A stretch of DNA of 64,000 nt. Source: Paenibacillus sp. L3-i20 (GTDB taxonomy: Bacteria; Bacillota; Bacilli; Paenibacillales; Paenibacillaceae). The stretch covers positions 1,984,001-2,048,000 of the forward strand of contig NZ_BQME02000002.1 of NCBI RefSeq assembly GCF_022180385.2, given 5' to 3'. Position 1 is the stretch's first letter. Every line of letters starts with the position of its first letter. Below, in pieces: positions 18,553 to 28,097 of the stretch. The notes under the pieces were generated by a model. That model had not been told where the DNA came from. It searched no databases and saw nothing but the letters and a program-made list of their open reading frames with translations. A program made the translations under genes and the position numbers.

Positions 18553-19785
18553 CTGTCTACATATCATCCTTTAAATGAACGAGAAGCCATTGATATCGCG
18601 AGTAAGTTAGACGGTTTCTTCCCTTCTAACGCTTCCTTGTCAAGTAAGGAAATCGGCGATGGCAACTTAAATCTCGTCTTTCATATTACGGATAGCATAA
18701 GCGGCAAAAGCCTAATCATGAAACAAGCATTGCCTTATGCTAAAGTAGTTGGCGAATCTTGGCCGCTCACGCTCGATCGAGCACGTATCGAAAGCGAAAA
18801 GTTAATATTGGAAGGCGAACTAGCACCAGGATTAGTGCCAGTCGTGTACCACTATGATCCAGAGATGTATCTAACGATCATGGAAGATTTAAGTGACCAT
18901 GTTATCATGCGTCAAGGCTTAATGAATGGGACGAAATATCCGGTGTTTGCAGACCATATTTCTACCTTCATGGCTCGTACATTATTTTTCACCTCTGATC
19001 TAGGAATGAATCAACAAGACAAAAAAAATCGTGTGAAAGCTTTTATTAATCCAGAATTGTGTAAAATAACGGAAGACCTTATTTTTGATGATCCATATAC
19101 GAATTCTTCCAACAACAATATTCCACCAGCTATTCGTGACGCCGCTGAGGCGCTTTGGACGGATCAAGACTTACAACTTGAAGTTGCCGTACTCCGCGAC
19201 AAGTTTTTGACAAATGCACAAGCATTGCTTCATGGTGATCTCCATACTGGAAGTATATTTGCAACTCCTGAATCAACTAAAGTTATTGATCCTGAGTTTG
19301 CCTTCTATGGTCCTATGGGATTCGATATCGGAGCTGTATTTGCAAATTTACTACTGAACTTCGTTAGCCAAGAACATTGGCAGCAAAATGATAGCGCACG
19401 TAATGACTTTAGAAACTATTTATTAGATACTATCCATGATGTATGGAATCAATTCGATAGCAAATTCCGTGCACTCTGGAACACTAGCAACATAGACCGA
19501 TTAGCATCTTCGACTAACGGCTACCAAGATTATTACATGGAACGCCTGCTGCAAGACACGATAGGTTTTGCAGGAAGTAAGATTGTTCGTCGAATCGTTG
19601 GACTAGCACATGTAGCTGATATTGACCGTATTCCAAATGATGCAACACGTGAACAGGCACAACGCATCGCACTGCAAATCGGAACAGCACTTATACGTCA
19701 TAATCGTAATGCCAAATCGATACAAGAACTAATCGATATCGCTAAAGTATCTATCAACAGCAATCTACAAGCAGAGAGGAACTAA
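18553..19785 (+). CDS. mtnK: Methylthioribose kinase MtnK
   Basis: MtnK phosphorylates 5-methylthioribose in the methionine salvage pathway. The sequence has the family motifs EIGDGNLNLVFHI, MKQALPYAKVVGESWPL (nucleotide site), the catalytic loop LLHGDLHTGSIF, and the metal-binding VIDPEFAFYGPMGFD. No ATG is available near the N-terminus. GGAGG (18540-18544) overlaps the only GTG (18544), which makes that start unlikely, while a CTG at 18553 sits eight bases after it, giving an N-terminus STYHPLNEREAID. I annotate the CTG start, with the GTG as the alternative. mtnA follows 4 bases after the stop. No S-box riboswitch is seen upstream. Confidence 0.93.
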   Translation: MSTYHPLNEREAIDIASKLDGFFPSNASLSSKEIGDGNLNLVFHITDSISGKSLIMKQALPYAKVVGESWPLTLDRARIESEKLILEGELAPGLVPVVYHYDPEMYLTIMEDLSDHVIMRQGLMNGTKYPVFADHISTFMARTLFFTSDLGMNQQDKKNRVKAFINPELCKITEDLIFDDPYTNSSNNNIPPAIRDAAEALWTDQDLQLEVAVLRDKFLTNAQALLHGDLHTGSIFATPESTKVIDPEFAFYGPMGFDIGAVFANLLLNFVSQEHWQQNDSARNDFRNYLLDTIHDVWNQFDSKFRALWNTSNIDRLASSTNGYQDYYMERLLQDTIGFAGSKIVRRIVGLAHVADIDRIPNDATREQAQRIALQIGTALIRHNRNAKSIQELIDIAKVSINSNLQAERN

Positions 19786-19789
19786 CAGC

Positions 19790-20845
19790 ATGAGTGAAAA
19801 TTACGTTGGCTTGCAATCCGTTATTTGGACGGGAGATAAGCTCGATCTACTAGATCAAAGGCTTCTACCGGAGGAAATCATTTATTTACCTTTAACAACA
19901 TCCGAGGACGTATGGGAAGCTATTCGTCACTTGAAAGTTCGCGGAGCACCAGCTATCGGTATTGCAGCAGCATACGGAGTTGTATTAGGCAGTCGGTCTG
20001 CTGATTCTGTGGATAAATGGCTTCATGCAGTACTTAAAGAAGCGGAGTATCTTGCAACTTCCCGACCAACTGCTGTTAATCTATTTTGGGCACTAGATCG
20101 AATGAAAGCTGCAGCTACTCGCTTTGTTCAACAACAACTATCTCTTGAACAGTGTATTGATTCATTAACGAAAGAAGCAGTCACTATTCAAAGCGAAGAT
20201 GAAGAAACAAATCGTCTTATTGGCGAACATGCGCTAACTTTGTTTAAACATGATATGGGCGTTCTAACACACTGTAATGCGGGTGGACTTGCTACAGCAA
20301 AATACGGTACGGCGCTCGCTCCATTCTACCTCGCAAAGGAACGCGGCATCGATATTCGCGTGTTCGCTGATGAAACTCGTCCTGTATTGCAAGGTGCAAG
20401 ACTTACTGCATTTGAGCTTCAACAAGCAGGTGTAGATGTAACACTTATCTGTGACAACATGGCCGGTATGGTAATGGCAAAGGGCTGGGTTGACGCAGTT
20501 ATCGTTGGAACAGACCGCGTAGCAGCTAATGGAGATGTTGCGAACAAGATAGGTACATATAGCGTTGCTGTTCTTGCTAAAGCGCATGGCATTCCGTTCT
20601 ATGTTGCTTGTCCGCTTTCTACAATAGATCTTCAAACTCCAACGGGTGCAGAAATTCCGATTGAAGAACGCAATGCAGAAGAAATTACAGAAGGCTTTGG
20701 CAAGCGAACTGCCCCTCAGGGCATTAAAGTTTATAACCCTGCTTTTGATATAACGCCACATGAATATGTGACTGCTATCATTACAGAAAAGGGTATCATC
20801 GAAGCTCCATTTGAAGAAAATTTACGCAAGCTATTCCAAACTTAG
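19790..20845 (+). CDS. mtnA: Methylthioribose-1-phosphate isomerase MtnA
   Basis: MtnA isomerises methylthioribose-1-phosphate to methylthioribulose-1-phosphate, the step after MtnK. The 351-residue protein has the substrate loop VRGAPAIGIAAAYG, the catalytic cysteine in THCNAGGLATAKYGTA, and the catalytic aspartate in VGTDRVAANGDVANKIGTY. AGAGG precedes the ATG at 19790, and the gene is 4 bases behind mtnK, so the pair forms one operon. A terminator follows. The other salvage genes (mtnW, X, B, D) are not in this window. Confidence 0.97.
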   Translation: MSENYVGLQSVIWTGDKLDLLDQRLLPEEIIYLPLTTSEDVWEAIRHLKVRGAPAIGIAAAYGVVLGSRSADSVDKWLHAVLKEAEYLATSRPTAVNLFWALDRMKAAATRFVQQQLSLEQCIDSLTKEAVTIQSEDEETNRLIGEHALTLFKHDMGVLTHCNAGGLATAKYGTALAPFYLAKERGIDIRVFADETRPVLQGARLTAFELQQAGVDVTLICDNMAGMVMAKGWVDAVIVGTDRVAANGDVANKIGTYSVAVLAKAHGIPFYVACPLSTIDLQTPTGAEIPIEERNAEEITEGFGKRTAPQGIKVYNPAFDITPHEYVTAIITEKGIIEAPFEENLRKLFQT

Positions 20846-20858
20846 ATCAAATACATGA

Positions 20859-20925
20859 ACAGCCCCGCGCCAATCAAGCAACTAAGAAATACGTTGCTAA
20901 CGATTAAAGTCGGGACTGTTTTTTC
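20859..20925 (+). terminator. Terminator after mtnA
   Basis: ACAGCCCCG (20859-20867) pairs with CGGGACTGT (20911-20919) with one mismatch, followed by six T. An inner stem AGCAAC/GTTGCT forms inside the loop, making a long two-part hairpin. Confidence 0.75.
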
Positions 20926-20934
20926 TTTAACAGA

Positions 20935-21240
20935 CTATAGCATCTTACGAAGCGCCTCTGATCCCTTCATTCCAGCGACGATACCAAGCGATTCCGCTTT
21001 ATGCGTCACTGACTCAAGAGGAGCCTCCATCAGTTCATCCAGCGTACGTACGCCTACTGCACGTCCAGCAATAATGTCTCTATCCCGCAGCCGCTCATTA
21101 AGAAGCGACACATCGAGTGCTCCGCACATAATGTATCCTCGACCTGTCGAAATTGACAGGAGCGTCGTTTTGGGCAGTTTCACTTCAACTCCGAGAACGG
21201 TCTCACCACTATCCAGTGTGTAAGGAACCATCCGCATCAT
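20935..21240 (-). CDS. yunC: DUF1805 family protein YunC
   Basis: The 101-residue protein carries the family's core motifs GYIMCGALDVSLLNERL and AGRAVGVRTLDELMEAPLE. Its function is not known. The frame extends to 21303, but GGAGGTGG lies seven bases before the ATG at 21240, and the resulting length fits YunC. It is a single-gene unit; yunD, its neighbour in Bacillus subtilis, is instead at 6710 in this window. Confidence 0.88.
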   Translation of the reverse strand: MMRMVPYTLDSGETVLGVEVKLPKTTLLSISTGRGYIMCGALDVSLLNERLRDRDIIAGRAVGVRTLDELMEAPLESVTHKAESLGIVAGMKGSEALRKML

Positions 21241-21407
21241 ATCGCATCCACCTCCTTCGACTTTATATTGGGGGTGCCCTGCACTCCAAAACAGTATATG
21301 CAAATCTTGTTCTACAGTGTGAATGAATGCTTATTTTGGGGATTACATGAATGATCCTTTTAGTGGTATATTAAAGAACATCAAAGTAAGTTCGGAGGCA
21401 GCCGTAA

Positions 21408-21875
21408 ATGACTAAGCAGCAAGAAACCAAACAACGATCCTCTTATGTCTTTAATTTGGAAATTATGATTGAAGACGAGCATCATACGACCGCCCTTGAG
21501 CGACTTTTACACGAATTAAACCAATGTAAATTTGAAGATTTTCGGATAACTGCTGGAATAAAACTTGGGGAGCTTATCGAACAACGTCTTTCAGCGGCAG
21601 AAGTTACAACACCAATTCCTATAACATCAACTAATCAATCCATTATGGATAAAGTAGCTGAGGCCAACGGTTCTAGTTCTGAGCAAATTCGTACTTATAT
21701 GAAAAATAATACTCTCATTCGTCTCATCGTAAATAGAGGTTTAGGCATTAAGCTGAACATACCTTGCCGAATCATTAACATGGATGATCAATCAAGTCTA
21801 ATTACGGTATACCATGTAGATGAGAAGCAAGTATATACTTTCCGCTTGAATGAAATCGAAGACTTCATCGTTTAA
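21408..21875 (+). CDS. Hypothetical protein
   Basis: I do not recognise this 155-residue protein. It has no signal peptide or membrane segment. The N-terminal half is polar with predicted helices (HTTALERLLHELNQC), the middle is an S/T-rich linker, and the C-terminal half is strand-rich (PCRIINMDDQSSLITVYHVD, then VYTFRLNEIEDFIV), which resembles a small beta-barrel. GGAGG nine bases before the ATG at 21408 and the strong terminator behind it show that it is a real single-gene unit. Confidence 0.75.
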   Translation: MTKQQETKQRSSYVFNLEIMIEDEHHTTALERLLHELNQCKFEDFRITAGIKLGELIEQRLSAAEVTTPIPITSTNQSIMDKVAEANGSSSEQIRTYMKNNTLIRLIVNRGLGIKLNIPCRIINMDDQSSLITVYHVDEKQVYTFRLNEIEDFIV

Positions 21876-21907
21876 CTGCTTGCAAGTACAGTCACTAATC
21901 ATTAAAA

Positions 21908-21945
21908 AAAGCGATTGGGCAGTTAAAATGCTCAATCGCTTTTAC
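21908..21945. terminator. Bidirectional terminator
   Basis: AAGCGATTGGGC pairs with GCTCAATCGCTT across a short loop, with A and T runs on the two sides. It separates the hypothetical gene from the convergent GGDEF-EAL gene. Confidence 0.85.
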
Positions 21946-21954
21946 TTTGTTCGA

Positions 21955-23856
21955 TTATCCAGCCTTCAACATCTGCTCAATGTTCTCACTTGATACAGGA
22001 GGGCTCCAGAAAAACCCTTGCATTTCGTCACAATGATGTTTCCGTAAAAACTCCATTTGCTCTTCTGTCTCTACGCCTTCTGCTATTACTTGGATATTCA
22101 GATTATGAGCCATTGCAATTATAGCAGCTACAATCTCTGCATCACTTGGGTCCTGTTGAATATCCCGAACAAAGGAACGGTCAATTTTAAGTCGATCAAT
22201 CGGAAAGTTTTTCAAATAATGGAAAGAGCTATAGCCAGTACCGAAATCATCTACACTAATCCCTACTCCAAGATCAGTTATCGCTAATAAACAGCGGGAC
22301 ACATGACCAACATCAATAGTCATTGACTCCGTAATTTCTAAATCCAAATACTTTGGATCTAGACCGCTAGTTTCTAGCACTTCTGCTATTCTGCTAGCAA
22401 GATCATGTTGCAGAAATTGTCGTATCGATAAATTAACAGAAACCGGTATAGGCGGCAGTCCGGCATCCTGCCATTCTTTGTTCTGTCGGCATGCCTCCTG
22501 CAGCACCCAATCACCAATCTGAACAATCATCCCACTTTCTTCAGCCAGCGGAATAAATGTTCCTGGGGATAATAAGCCTCTTACAGGATGTTTCCATCTT
22601 ACTAACGCCTCTACTCCTACCATACGCCCACTAACTAGATCATATTGAGGTTGATAATGAAGTATAAATTCGCTCCGCTGAATAGCTCTATACATTTCAT
22701 GTTGCAGCGTGAGTCGTTCAAATGAGGAATTGCTCCAGCTTTCGGAATATAAGAGGCAATCATTTTTGCCGCTTTCTTTCACTTTAACTAAAGCCATATC
22801 GGCTTTCTTAAAGAGCGTATATCCATCATCCTGATCATTAAAATTAGTCACTAATCCGATACTTGCTGTTATATGTATTGGAAAGCCTTTAAGCTCATAA
22901 GGTTCTTCAATGGATTTAAGAATGTTACGAGAATGGTCGAGAAGTTGTTCTTCTGTTTGAATGGAATTCAGAAGTAAAGCAAATTCATCACCTTCCATTC
23001 TTGCAACAAAATCCTGTTCTGCTAATCCTCTATTCAATCTTTCAGCAACTTGCATTAGTAGCATGTCACCAAATTCGCGCCCGAATGAAGCATTTACGAG
23101 CTTGAACCGATCTAGATCTAAGTAGCAAATACCAACAAGTTGTTGTTCTTCTTTAGCTCTTAATAAGCTTTCTGTAAGCTTTATCTGGAATAAAGTGCGA
23201 TTGGGCAGTCCAGTCATATCATCGTAATAGGCCATGTAGCGGATACGCTCAACATTTCTTTTCCTATCGCTGAGATCATGACTAATCATTACAGTACCAA
23301 TAACCACTTCATCCTGAATCATTGGAGAACAAACAACCTGTAGTTCAAGGGGGAATCCGGATCGATGAGTAATGTTAATATTACTCTGATTCGTTTCACC
23401 GCCAAGCGCTCCATCAAGAGACTCCTGAAGCTGGGAACGACTTCCTGGATCAATCATTCGCATAATTGGTTCGCCAATAACTTCTGTTCGTTGGTAGCCA
23501 AGCATCCGACTTGAAGCCTCGTTCATTTCCACAACTTGTCCGGTGCGATCTAATATTGCGAGTGGTATTGCCTCTGATCGAAGCAATGTTTCTACAATTG
23601 CCGTATGATATTTGTGGATACTGCTTGAAGGATTATACCTTAAATAAACGATGATCGCCGTTGCTAATAATGAGACTGCTACGGCTAATGATGTCCATCT
23701 GTACATCGCATTTGAAACTACTAAAAATGATACAACAACCCACACTGTAGCCAATACCGTCAGAACTAGGCTTGTCACCCGCGGATCATTTAAGGGCAGC
23801 AATTTGCGTTGCTTTCGTATTTCAGGCAAGTCATCCATTCGTTTTGCCACACACAA
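21955..23856 (-). CDS. Membrane PAS-GGDEF-EAL protein, c-di-GMP signalling
   Basis: The 633-residue protein has two membrane helices at residues about 28-70, a PAS domain (about 85-200, LDRTGQVVEMNEASSRMLGY), a GGDEF domain (about 205-365) and an EAL domain (about 380-630). The cyclase signature reads EGDEF rather than GGDEF (RMEGDEFALLL), so cyclase activity is doubtful. The EAL motif (VEALVRWKHP) and the metal-site DDFGTGYSS are intact, so phosphodiesterase activity is likely. The start is uncertain: a TTG at 23856 or a GTG at 23850 follows a purine-rich GGAAGGAAG. Confidence 0.93.
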   Translation of the reverse strand: MCVAKRMDDLPEIRKQRKLLPLNDPRVTSLVLTVLATVWVVVSFLVVSNAMYRWTSLAVAVSLLATAIIVYLRYNPSSSIHKYHTAIVETLLRSEAIPLAILDRTGQVVEMNEASSRMLGYQRTEVIGEPIMRMIDPGSRSQLQESLDGALGGETNQSNINITHRSGFPLELQVVCSPMIQDEVVIGTVMISHDLSDRKRNVERIRYMAYYDDMTGLPNRTLFQIKLTESLLRAKEEQQLVGICYLDLDRFKLVNASFGREFGDMLLMQVAERLNRGLAEQDFVARMEGDEFALLLNSIQTEEQLLDHSRNILKSIEEPYELKGFPIHITASIGLVTNFNDQDDGYTLFKKADMALVKVKESGKNDCLLYSESWSNSSFERLTLQHEMYRAIQRSEFILHYQPQYDLVSGRMVGVEALVRWKHPVRGLLSPGTFIPLAEESGMIVQIGDWVLQEACRQNKEWQDAGLPPIPVSVNLSIRQFLQHDLASRIAEVLETSGLDPKYLDLEITESMTIDVGHVSRCLLAITDLGVGISVDDFGTGYSSFHYLKNFPIDRLKIDRSFVRDIQQDPSDAEIVAAIIAMAHNLNIQVIAEGVETEEQMEFLRKHHCDEMQGFFWSPPVSSENIEQMLKAG

Positions 23857-24007
23857 ACTTCCTTCCTCTAAGTCGAGTCAAGCGTCAGCTAGCTATATTA
23901 TAAACGAATTAGACTATTTGGCATAGAAATATTTACTAAAGTTAAGTAATCTTTTAAGGTAATTTATCAAAATTTGTCGAATTAGTTCGAAATAACCCTA
24001 ATAATAG

Positions 24008-24388
24008 TTATTTTTTGACTTGTTTTTTGGCACCTGCAATTACAAAGCCCCAACCAACTAGCATCGCAAGTCCACCTATAGGTGTGATCATACCTAACTT
24101 AGAAAACTCTGTCAGTGATAACACATAGAGACTTCCACTAAATATAATTGTACCTAAAAAGATCAATCTGCCGCCTATTTGCACTTTCCGACTACCATCC
24201 ACCATCTTGTCGAGCAACGCTATTAACATGAGTCCTAGGGCACTATACATGTGATATCGAACTCCTGTTTCGAATACCTCCAAATAATGCTCTGACAGTT
24301 TCTCTTCCAAACCATGTGCTCCGAAAGCACCTAATGCGATGGCTAAAACAGCATTTACAGCACCAATAATAAAGTATTTAGGAAACAT
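24008..24388 (-). CDS. ywdK: DUF423 family membrane protein
   Basis: A 126-residue protein with four predicted membrane helices. The motif LGAFGAHGLEEKL followed by FETGVRYHMYSALGL identifies the DUF423 (YwdK/YgdD) family, whose function is unknown. AAAGGG precedes the ATG at 24388. It is divergent from the next small membrane protein. Confidence 0.9.
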   Translation of the reverse strand: MFPKYFIIGAVNAVLAIALGAFGAHGLEEKLSEHYLEVFETGVRYHMYSALGLMLIALLDKMVDGSRKVQIGGRLIFLGTIIFSGSLYVLSLTEFSKLGMITPIGGLAMLVGWGFVIAGAKKQVKK

Positions 24389-24392
24389 ATGT

Positions 24393-24420
24393 TTTCAACC
24401 CTTTCAATTTTGTGTATAAT
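24393..24420 (+). promoter_or_regulatory. Candidate promoter
   Basis: TATAAT (24415-24420) has TTTCAA (24393-24398) 16 bases upstream. It lies in the short gap between two divergent small membrane-protein genes and would serve the plus-strand one. Confidence 0.45.
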
Positions 24421-24452
24421 TCTCCTAAGCATATGAAGGAGAGATTGAACGA

Positions 24453-24920
24453 ATGGATAACGATCAAAACAAACACGAAAATATCAATAATGCAACTAAT
24501 AACGCAGGCTTCACTCCATTTGCTCCCGTACCTGGCATGGATAACAATCCGCCACAAAAACATTCGGGACTTGGAATTGCTTCATTTATTTTAGCATTGC
24601 TAGCAGTGATCACCTTCATTTTGGCTATCGTTGTAGCAGGTACTGCAGACGAACTGATTAACTCCGATCCATTAGCACTCGAACAAGCGTTTTCGGAAGA
24701 ATCTGCTGCAATGACAACAGCTATTAGTATGATATTTTTAATAATTGCTTCCGCTGGACTAACATTCATTGGTCTTATTTTAGGTATTATCGGTGCTTGC
24801 ATTAAAAATCGCAAAAAAGTATTTAGCGTGATCGGAATCGTGCTGAACGCTCTGATGCTTCTTGGCTACATTTTACTGTTTGTTCTAGGAATAGCTGCTG
24901 CATCTACTCTTGGTTATTAA
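24453..24920 (+). CDS. Small membrane protein (DUF4190/DUF4064-like)
   Basis: The 155-residue protein starts with a polar, Asn/Pro-rich tail of about 38 residues. Then come a hydrophobic hairpin (GLGIASFILALLAV onward), a short acidic loop, and two more helices separated by CIKNRKK. This layout is common in Firmicute DUF4190/DUF4064-type proteins of unknown function. AAGGAGAG precedes the ATG at 24453. It is a single-gene unit with its own terminator. Confidence 0.7.
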   Translation: MDNDQNKHENINNATNNAGFTPFAPVPGMDNNPPQKHSGLGIASFILALLAVITFILAIVVAGTADELINSDPLALEQAFSEESAAMTTAISMIFLIIASAGLTFIGLILGIIGACIKNRKKVFSVIGIVLNALMLLGYILLFVLGIAAASTLGY

Positions 24921-24933
24921 TTGCGTTTGAATG

Positions 24934-24976
24934 GGTCTGCTTGCGTCTACTTATTGAGGCGCAAGCAGACCTTTTT
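24934..24976. terminator. Strong terminator between the membrane-protein gene and sbcC
   Basis: GGTCTGCTTGCG pairs perfectly with CGCAAGCAGACC (24960-24971) and is followed by five T. The genes on both sides are convergent and the hairpin could serve both. Confidence 0.9.
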
Positions 24977-27900
24977 ATTTTACGATAAACTTGGTACGGC
25001 TAAAGCCTTCCTTTGACTTACTAACCTCTAAATATGCTGGAAAAGCTTCTTTTAACTCTCCGACATGGGATATAACTCCGATCATTCTACCCGCACGCTG
25101 CAAGTCGACTAATGCGGTTATAGCCTTATGCAATGACTCCTCGTCCAATGAACCAAAACCTTCATCAATAAGCATCATTTCAATTGAAACTCCACCTTGA
25201 TGGGATTGAATGACATCTGTCATTCCAAGCGCAAGACAAAGGGAAGCGTTAAACTTTTCTCCTCCTGACAGCGATTTAACATCTCGGTTTTGTCCTGTGT
25301 AGGAATCGTACACATCCAAGCCTAAACCACTTTGCTTGCCTCTTGACTCCAGTCTGTCACTCCGCTGCAATTGAAATTGTCCGTTCGACAGCTCATGTAA
25401 CCGAATATTTGCCATCATTAAAATTTGATCCAAATATTCAATTAATATATATCTTTCAAATGACATTTTCAGCGAGTTATCGCCCTTCAGCATTTCAAAT
25501 ATATCCATGATTTGCTCAAGCTTCGCTTCCATGTCAGAAATTTTAGTACCTGCCCGCCGAATAGATTGTCCTAACCGAAGTGCTTCTTCCTTATTTCGTA
25601 ATGAACTTTGCTCTAATCCAATGGAATCTTCAAAGGCTTGTTTTAATCCATCTAGAGCTTGCTTAAGATTCGATGTATCAACTCGTTCTTTACCTTGAAG
25701 TTCTTGCTCTATTAACATAATTCCCTCAACCAGAGCTGCAACCGTAGCATGATATTTATGGATCTCTTCTCTCCGCTGCTTAATTAGCTCTTCACTCATC
25801 GTTGCTGCACGATAATCAATTATAGTAGAGAAGCCAGCCTTATCGAGCTCTTCCTTCAATCGGAGGGCGGATGTTTCTGCCAGCTTTGAAGTCTCTTCCC
25901 ATTGTAGTTGCGCTTGTTCCCCATATGCTTTACACTCAGCAAGTTTTGCAGTTGTTTGTTGCAAAATATCCTGTGCAGACTTCCACTGTTTTTCGAGTTC
26001 ATTAAAGAACTCCCTTTGTATGTGCAGTTTACTCTTCATTGACTCTGGAGAACGTAACATTTCTGGAATTCTGCTCAGTTCCTTTTCCAAATTCGCTTGT
26101 CTAACAGTACGATCCACGGTTAACGTTTGTTGATCTAATCTTATCTGATCCCGGTTATTTTCTAGTCTTTCAATATCCTTTTCAATTTGTTGCAGCTTGT
26201 TTTTCAGTTCATTTAGTCGCTTTTCACTCTCATGCAGAAGGTCAGTTTCCCCCTTGAGTTCCCTCCATTGTTGACGCAATTGAGCCTGTCTACTCTGGAG
26301 TTCCTGCAATTGTTCTAGCTGCGATCCTTCCAGGTGTATTAGAAACCCTTCCTCCTCAAGCTCATTCATACTGACTTGTTTCGTTGATGCGGCGGACGCA
26401 GCTTCTGCTTTCACCCTCATAAGCTCGCTCTCGATTGCTGTCAGTGTCAATTTCGATTGCTGTAGACGATCTCTTGATGGAAGTTCCTCCGCCAATGTTG
26501 CTTTTGCTGGATGTTCTTCGCTTCCACATACCGGACACGGTTTTCCATTATGAAGATGTAGTGCAAGCTCGCTTGCTTGACCTTCAATCCATAATAGTTC
26601 TAGTCCATCGTATTCAGCCTTCGCTTTTGCAAGAGCAGCTAATCCTTCGCTCTCCAAAATAGAAAAGCGCTTCATTTCTTCGGATATTTCGATTAACCTT
26701 TTTATTTGTTTGCCTTGTTGCTCCACTACACGCATCTGTGTCATTTTTTCGATTAAAATGGAAGATGTTGACTCTATTGTTCTTATTGTTAGCTGAGCCG
26801 TGTTTCTCTCTTCTTTACTTTGCGTCAATTGAAGTTCTAGTTTTATTAATTGTTCAGTTGCTTTTTTTTCCTCAGCAGCAAGTCTCTCTACCGATTCCGT
26901 CTGTACTGCTAACGAATTAACAACTGGCTCAAGCTCAGTTAATCGATGCAGCTCTTTTTCTGCATTACGACGTTCATTATCTTTTTCCATTTCCAACTTA
27001 TACTGTTCCATTGCTTTTTCATAATGCTGTGTAGCAGCAACTAGCTCGGTTTTCTTAGTTTCAGCATATTTCCGTTTTACTTGGCTATTCACTTCTGCCA
27101 ATGTAGCATGCTCAACATAAGGTGATAAGGCCGCTGCTTTCGTAGCAAGTGCCAGCTTTTGCTCCTTCTCCGCAATAACTATTTCTTGTTCCTTAAATAA
27201 TCCCCTTTGAGCCCGTCTAACCTCAAGCTCGTCGTAGCGAAGGTTAATAGCTTCAGCTTCCTGAATTCGTACCTGAAGTGACTCGAGCTCACTTGAAAGT
27301 AATAATTTAGCCCTAACAGCGGACTCAACTTGCTCAGCGTAAAATTGTGCTTCAGACTCAAGTGCCTCGACAACTTGTAATGTGCTGTACACCTCTTGGT
27401 TAAAAGTTGCTGTAATCTTGCTGCCTTCACGTTGTGGCAAAGCTTCTTCTGCTTGACGTATTATTGCGGATGAACTAGCTCTTTCTGCTTTAAGGGTCTC
27501 CTGCATTTCCTTATGCTGCAAATAAAAACGATGCTCCAGCTTTTCATAAAGCTCCGTACGGAAAATTCGTCTTAAAATATCTTCCTTGTTGTCAGTATCT
27601 GACGTGAGCAGCTTACGGAACTCTCCTTGAGGAAGCATTACGATTTGGCTAAATTGCTCCTTTGTCAGAGCAATAATCGTTAACAATTTTGCGTTTACTT
27701 CTGTTGTAATAAATCGATCAACTGCAGGTGTTTCGACACTGTCTATAAGCTCATATAACTCAGCTTTTTCTCCCGTTTCGCTGCGATTGGTTCCCTTGCG
27801 ATGTTTCATTTGGCGAAAAACTTTATAGGACTTATTTCCGACAGCAAACTCAAATTGAACTGAAGTATGTGTATCTTCATCTGCAAAATGGCTGCGCAAC

Positions 27901-28097
27901 ATGCGTACATCAGCACGATCCTCACCACTTGCCACGCCATAGATAGCAAAACATATGGCATCAAATATCGTCGTTTTACCTGCCCCTGTATTGCCAGATA
28001 TAACGAATAGTCTACGTTCTCCTAGTTCTGTGAAATCGATCGTCTCCGCATTTCGGTATGGACCAAATGCCGTCATTGTTACTCGTAAAGGTCTCAT
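24975..28097 (-). CDS. sbcC: Exonuclease subunit SbcC (Rad50-like ATPase)
   Basis: SbcC is the SMC-like ATPase partner of the SbcD nuclease, which opens hairpins and trims DNA ends. The 1040-residue protein has Walker A GNTGAGKTT near residue 35, long coiled coils (about 180-880), the zinc hook CPVC at C521-C524 in the middle, and at the C-terminus the ABC signature LSGGEKFNASL and Walker B MLIDEGFGSLDEE. Its ATG overlaps the end of sbcD by 4 bases, so translation should be coupled. Confidence 0.97.
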   Translation of the reverse strand: MRPLRVTMTAFGPYRNAETIDFTELGERRLFVISGNTGAGKTTIFDAICFAIYGVASGEDRADVRMLRSHFADEDTHTSVQFEFAVGNKSYKVFRQMKHRKGTNRSETGEKAELYELIDSVETPAVDRFITTEVNAKLLTIIALTKEQFSQIVMLPQGEFRKLLTSDTDNKEDILRRIFRTELYEKLEHRFYLQHKEMQETLKAERASSSAIIRQAEEALPQREGSKITATFNQEVYSTLQVVEALESEAQFYAEQVESAVRAKLLLSSELESLQVRIQEAEAINLRYDELEVRRAQRGLFKEQEIVIAEKEQKLALATKAAALSPYVEHATLAEVNSQVKRKYAETKKTELVAATQHYEKAMEQYKLEMEKDNERRNAEKELHRLTELEPVVNSLAVQTESVERLAAEEKKATEQLIKLELQLTQSKEERNTAQLTIRTIESTSSILIEKMTQMRVVEQQGKQIKRLIEISEEMKRFSILESEGLAALAKAKAEYDGLELLWIEGQASELALHLHNGKPCPVCGSEEHPAKATLAEELPSRDRLQQSKLTLTAIESELMRVKAEAASAASTKQVSMNELEEEGFLIHLEGSQLEQLQELQSRQAQLRQQWRELKGETDLLHESEKRLNELKNKLQQIEKDIERLENNRDQIRLDQQTLTVDRTVRQANLEKELSRIPEMLRSPESMKSKLHIQREFFNELEKQWKSAQDILQQTTAKLAECKAYGEQAQLQWEETSKLAETSALRLKEELDKAGFSTIIDYRAATMSEELIKQRREEIHKYHATVAALVEGIMLIEQELQGKERVDTSNLKQALDGLKQAFEDSIGLEQSSLRNKEEALRLGQSIRRAGTKISDMEAKLEQIMDIFEMLKGDNSLKMSFERYILIEYLDQILMMANIRLHELSNGQFQLQRSDRLESRGKQSGLGLDVYDSYTGQNRDVKSLSGGEKFNASLCLALGMTDVIQSHQGGVSIEMMLIDEGFGSLDEESLHKAITALVDLQRAGRMIGVISHVGELKEAFPAYLEVSKSKEGFSRTKFIVK

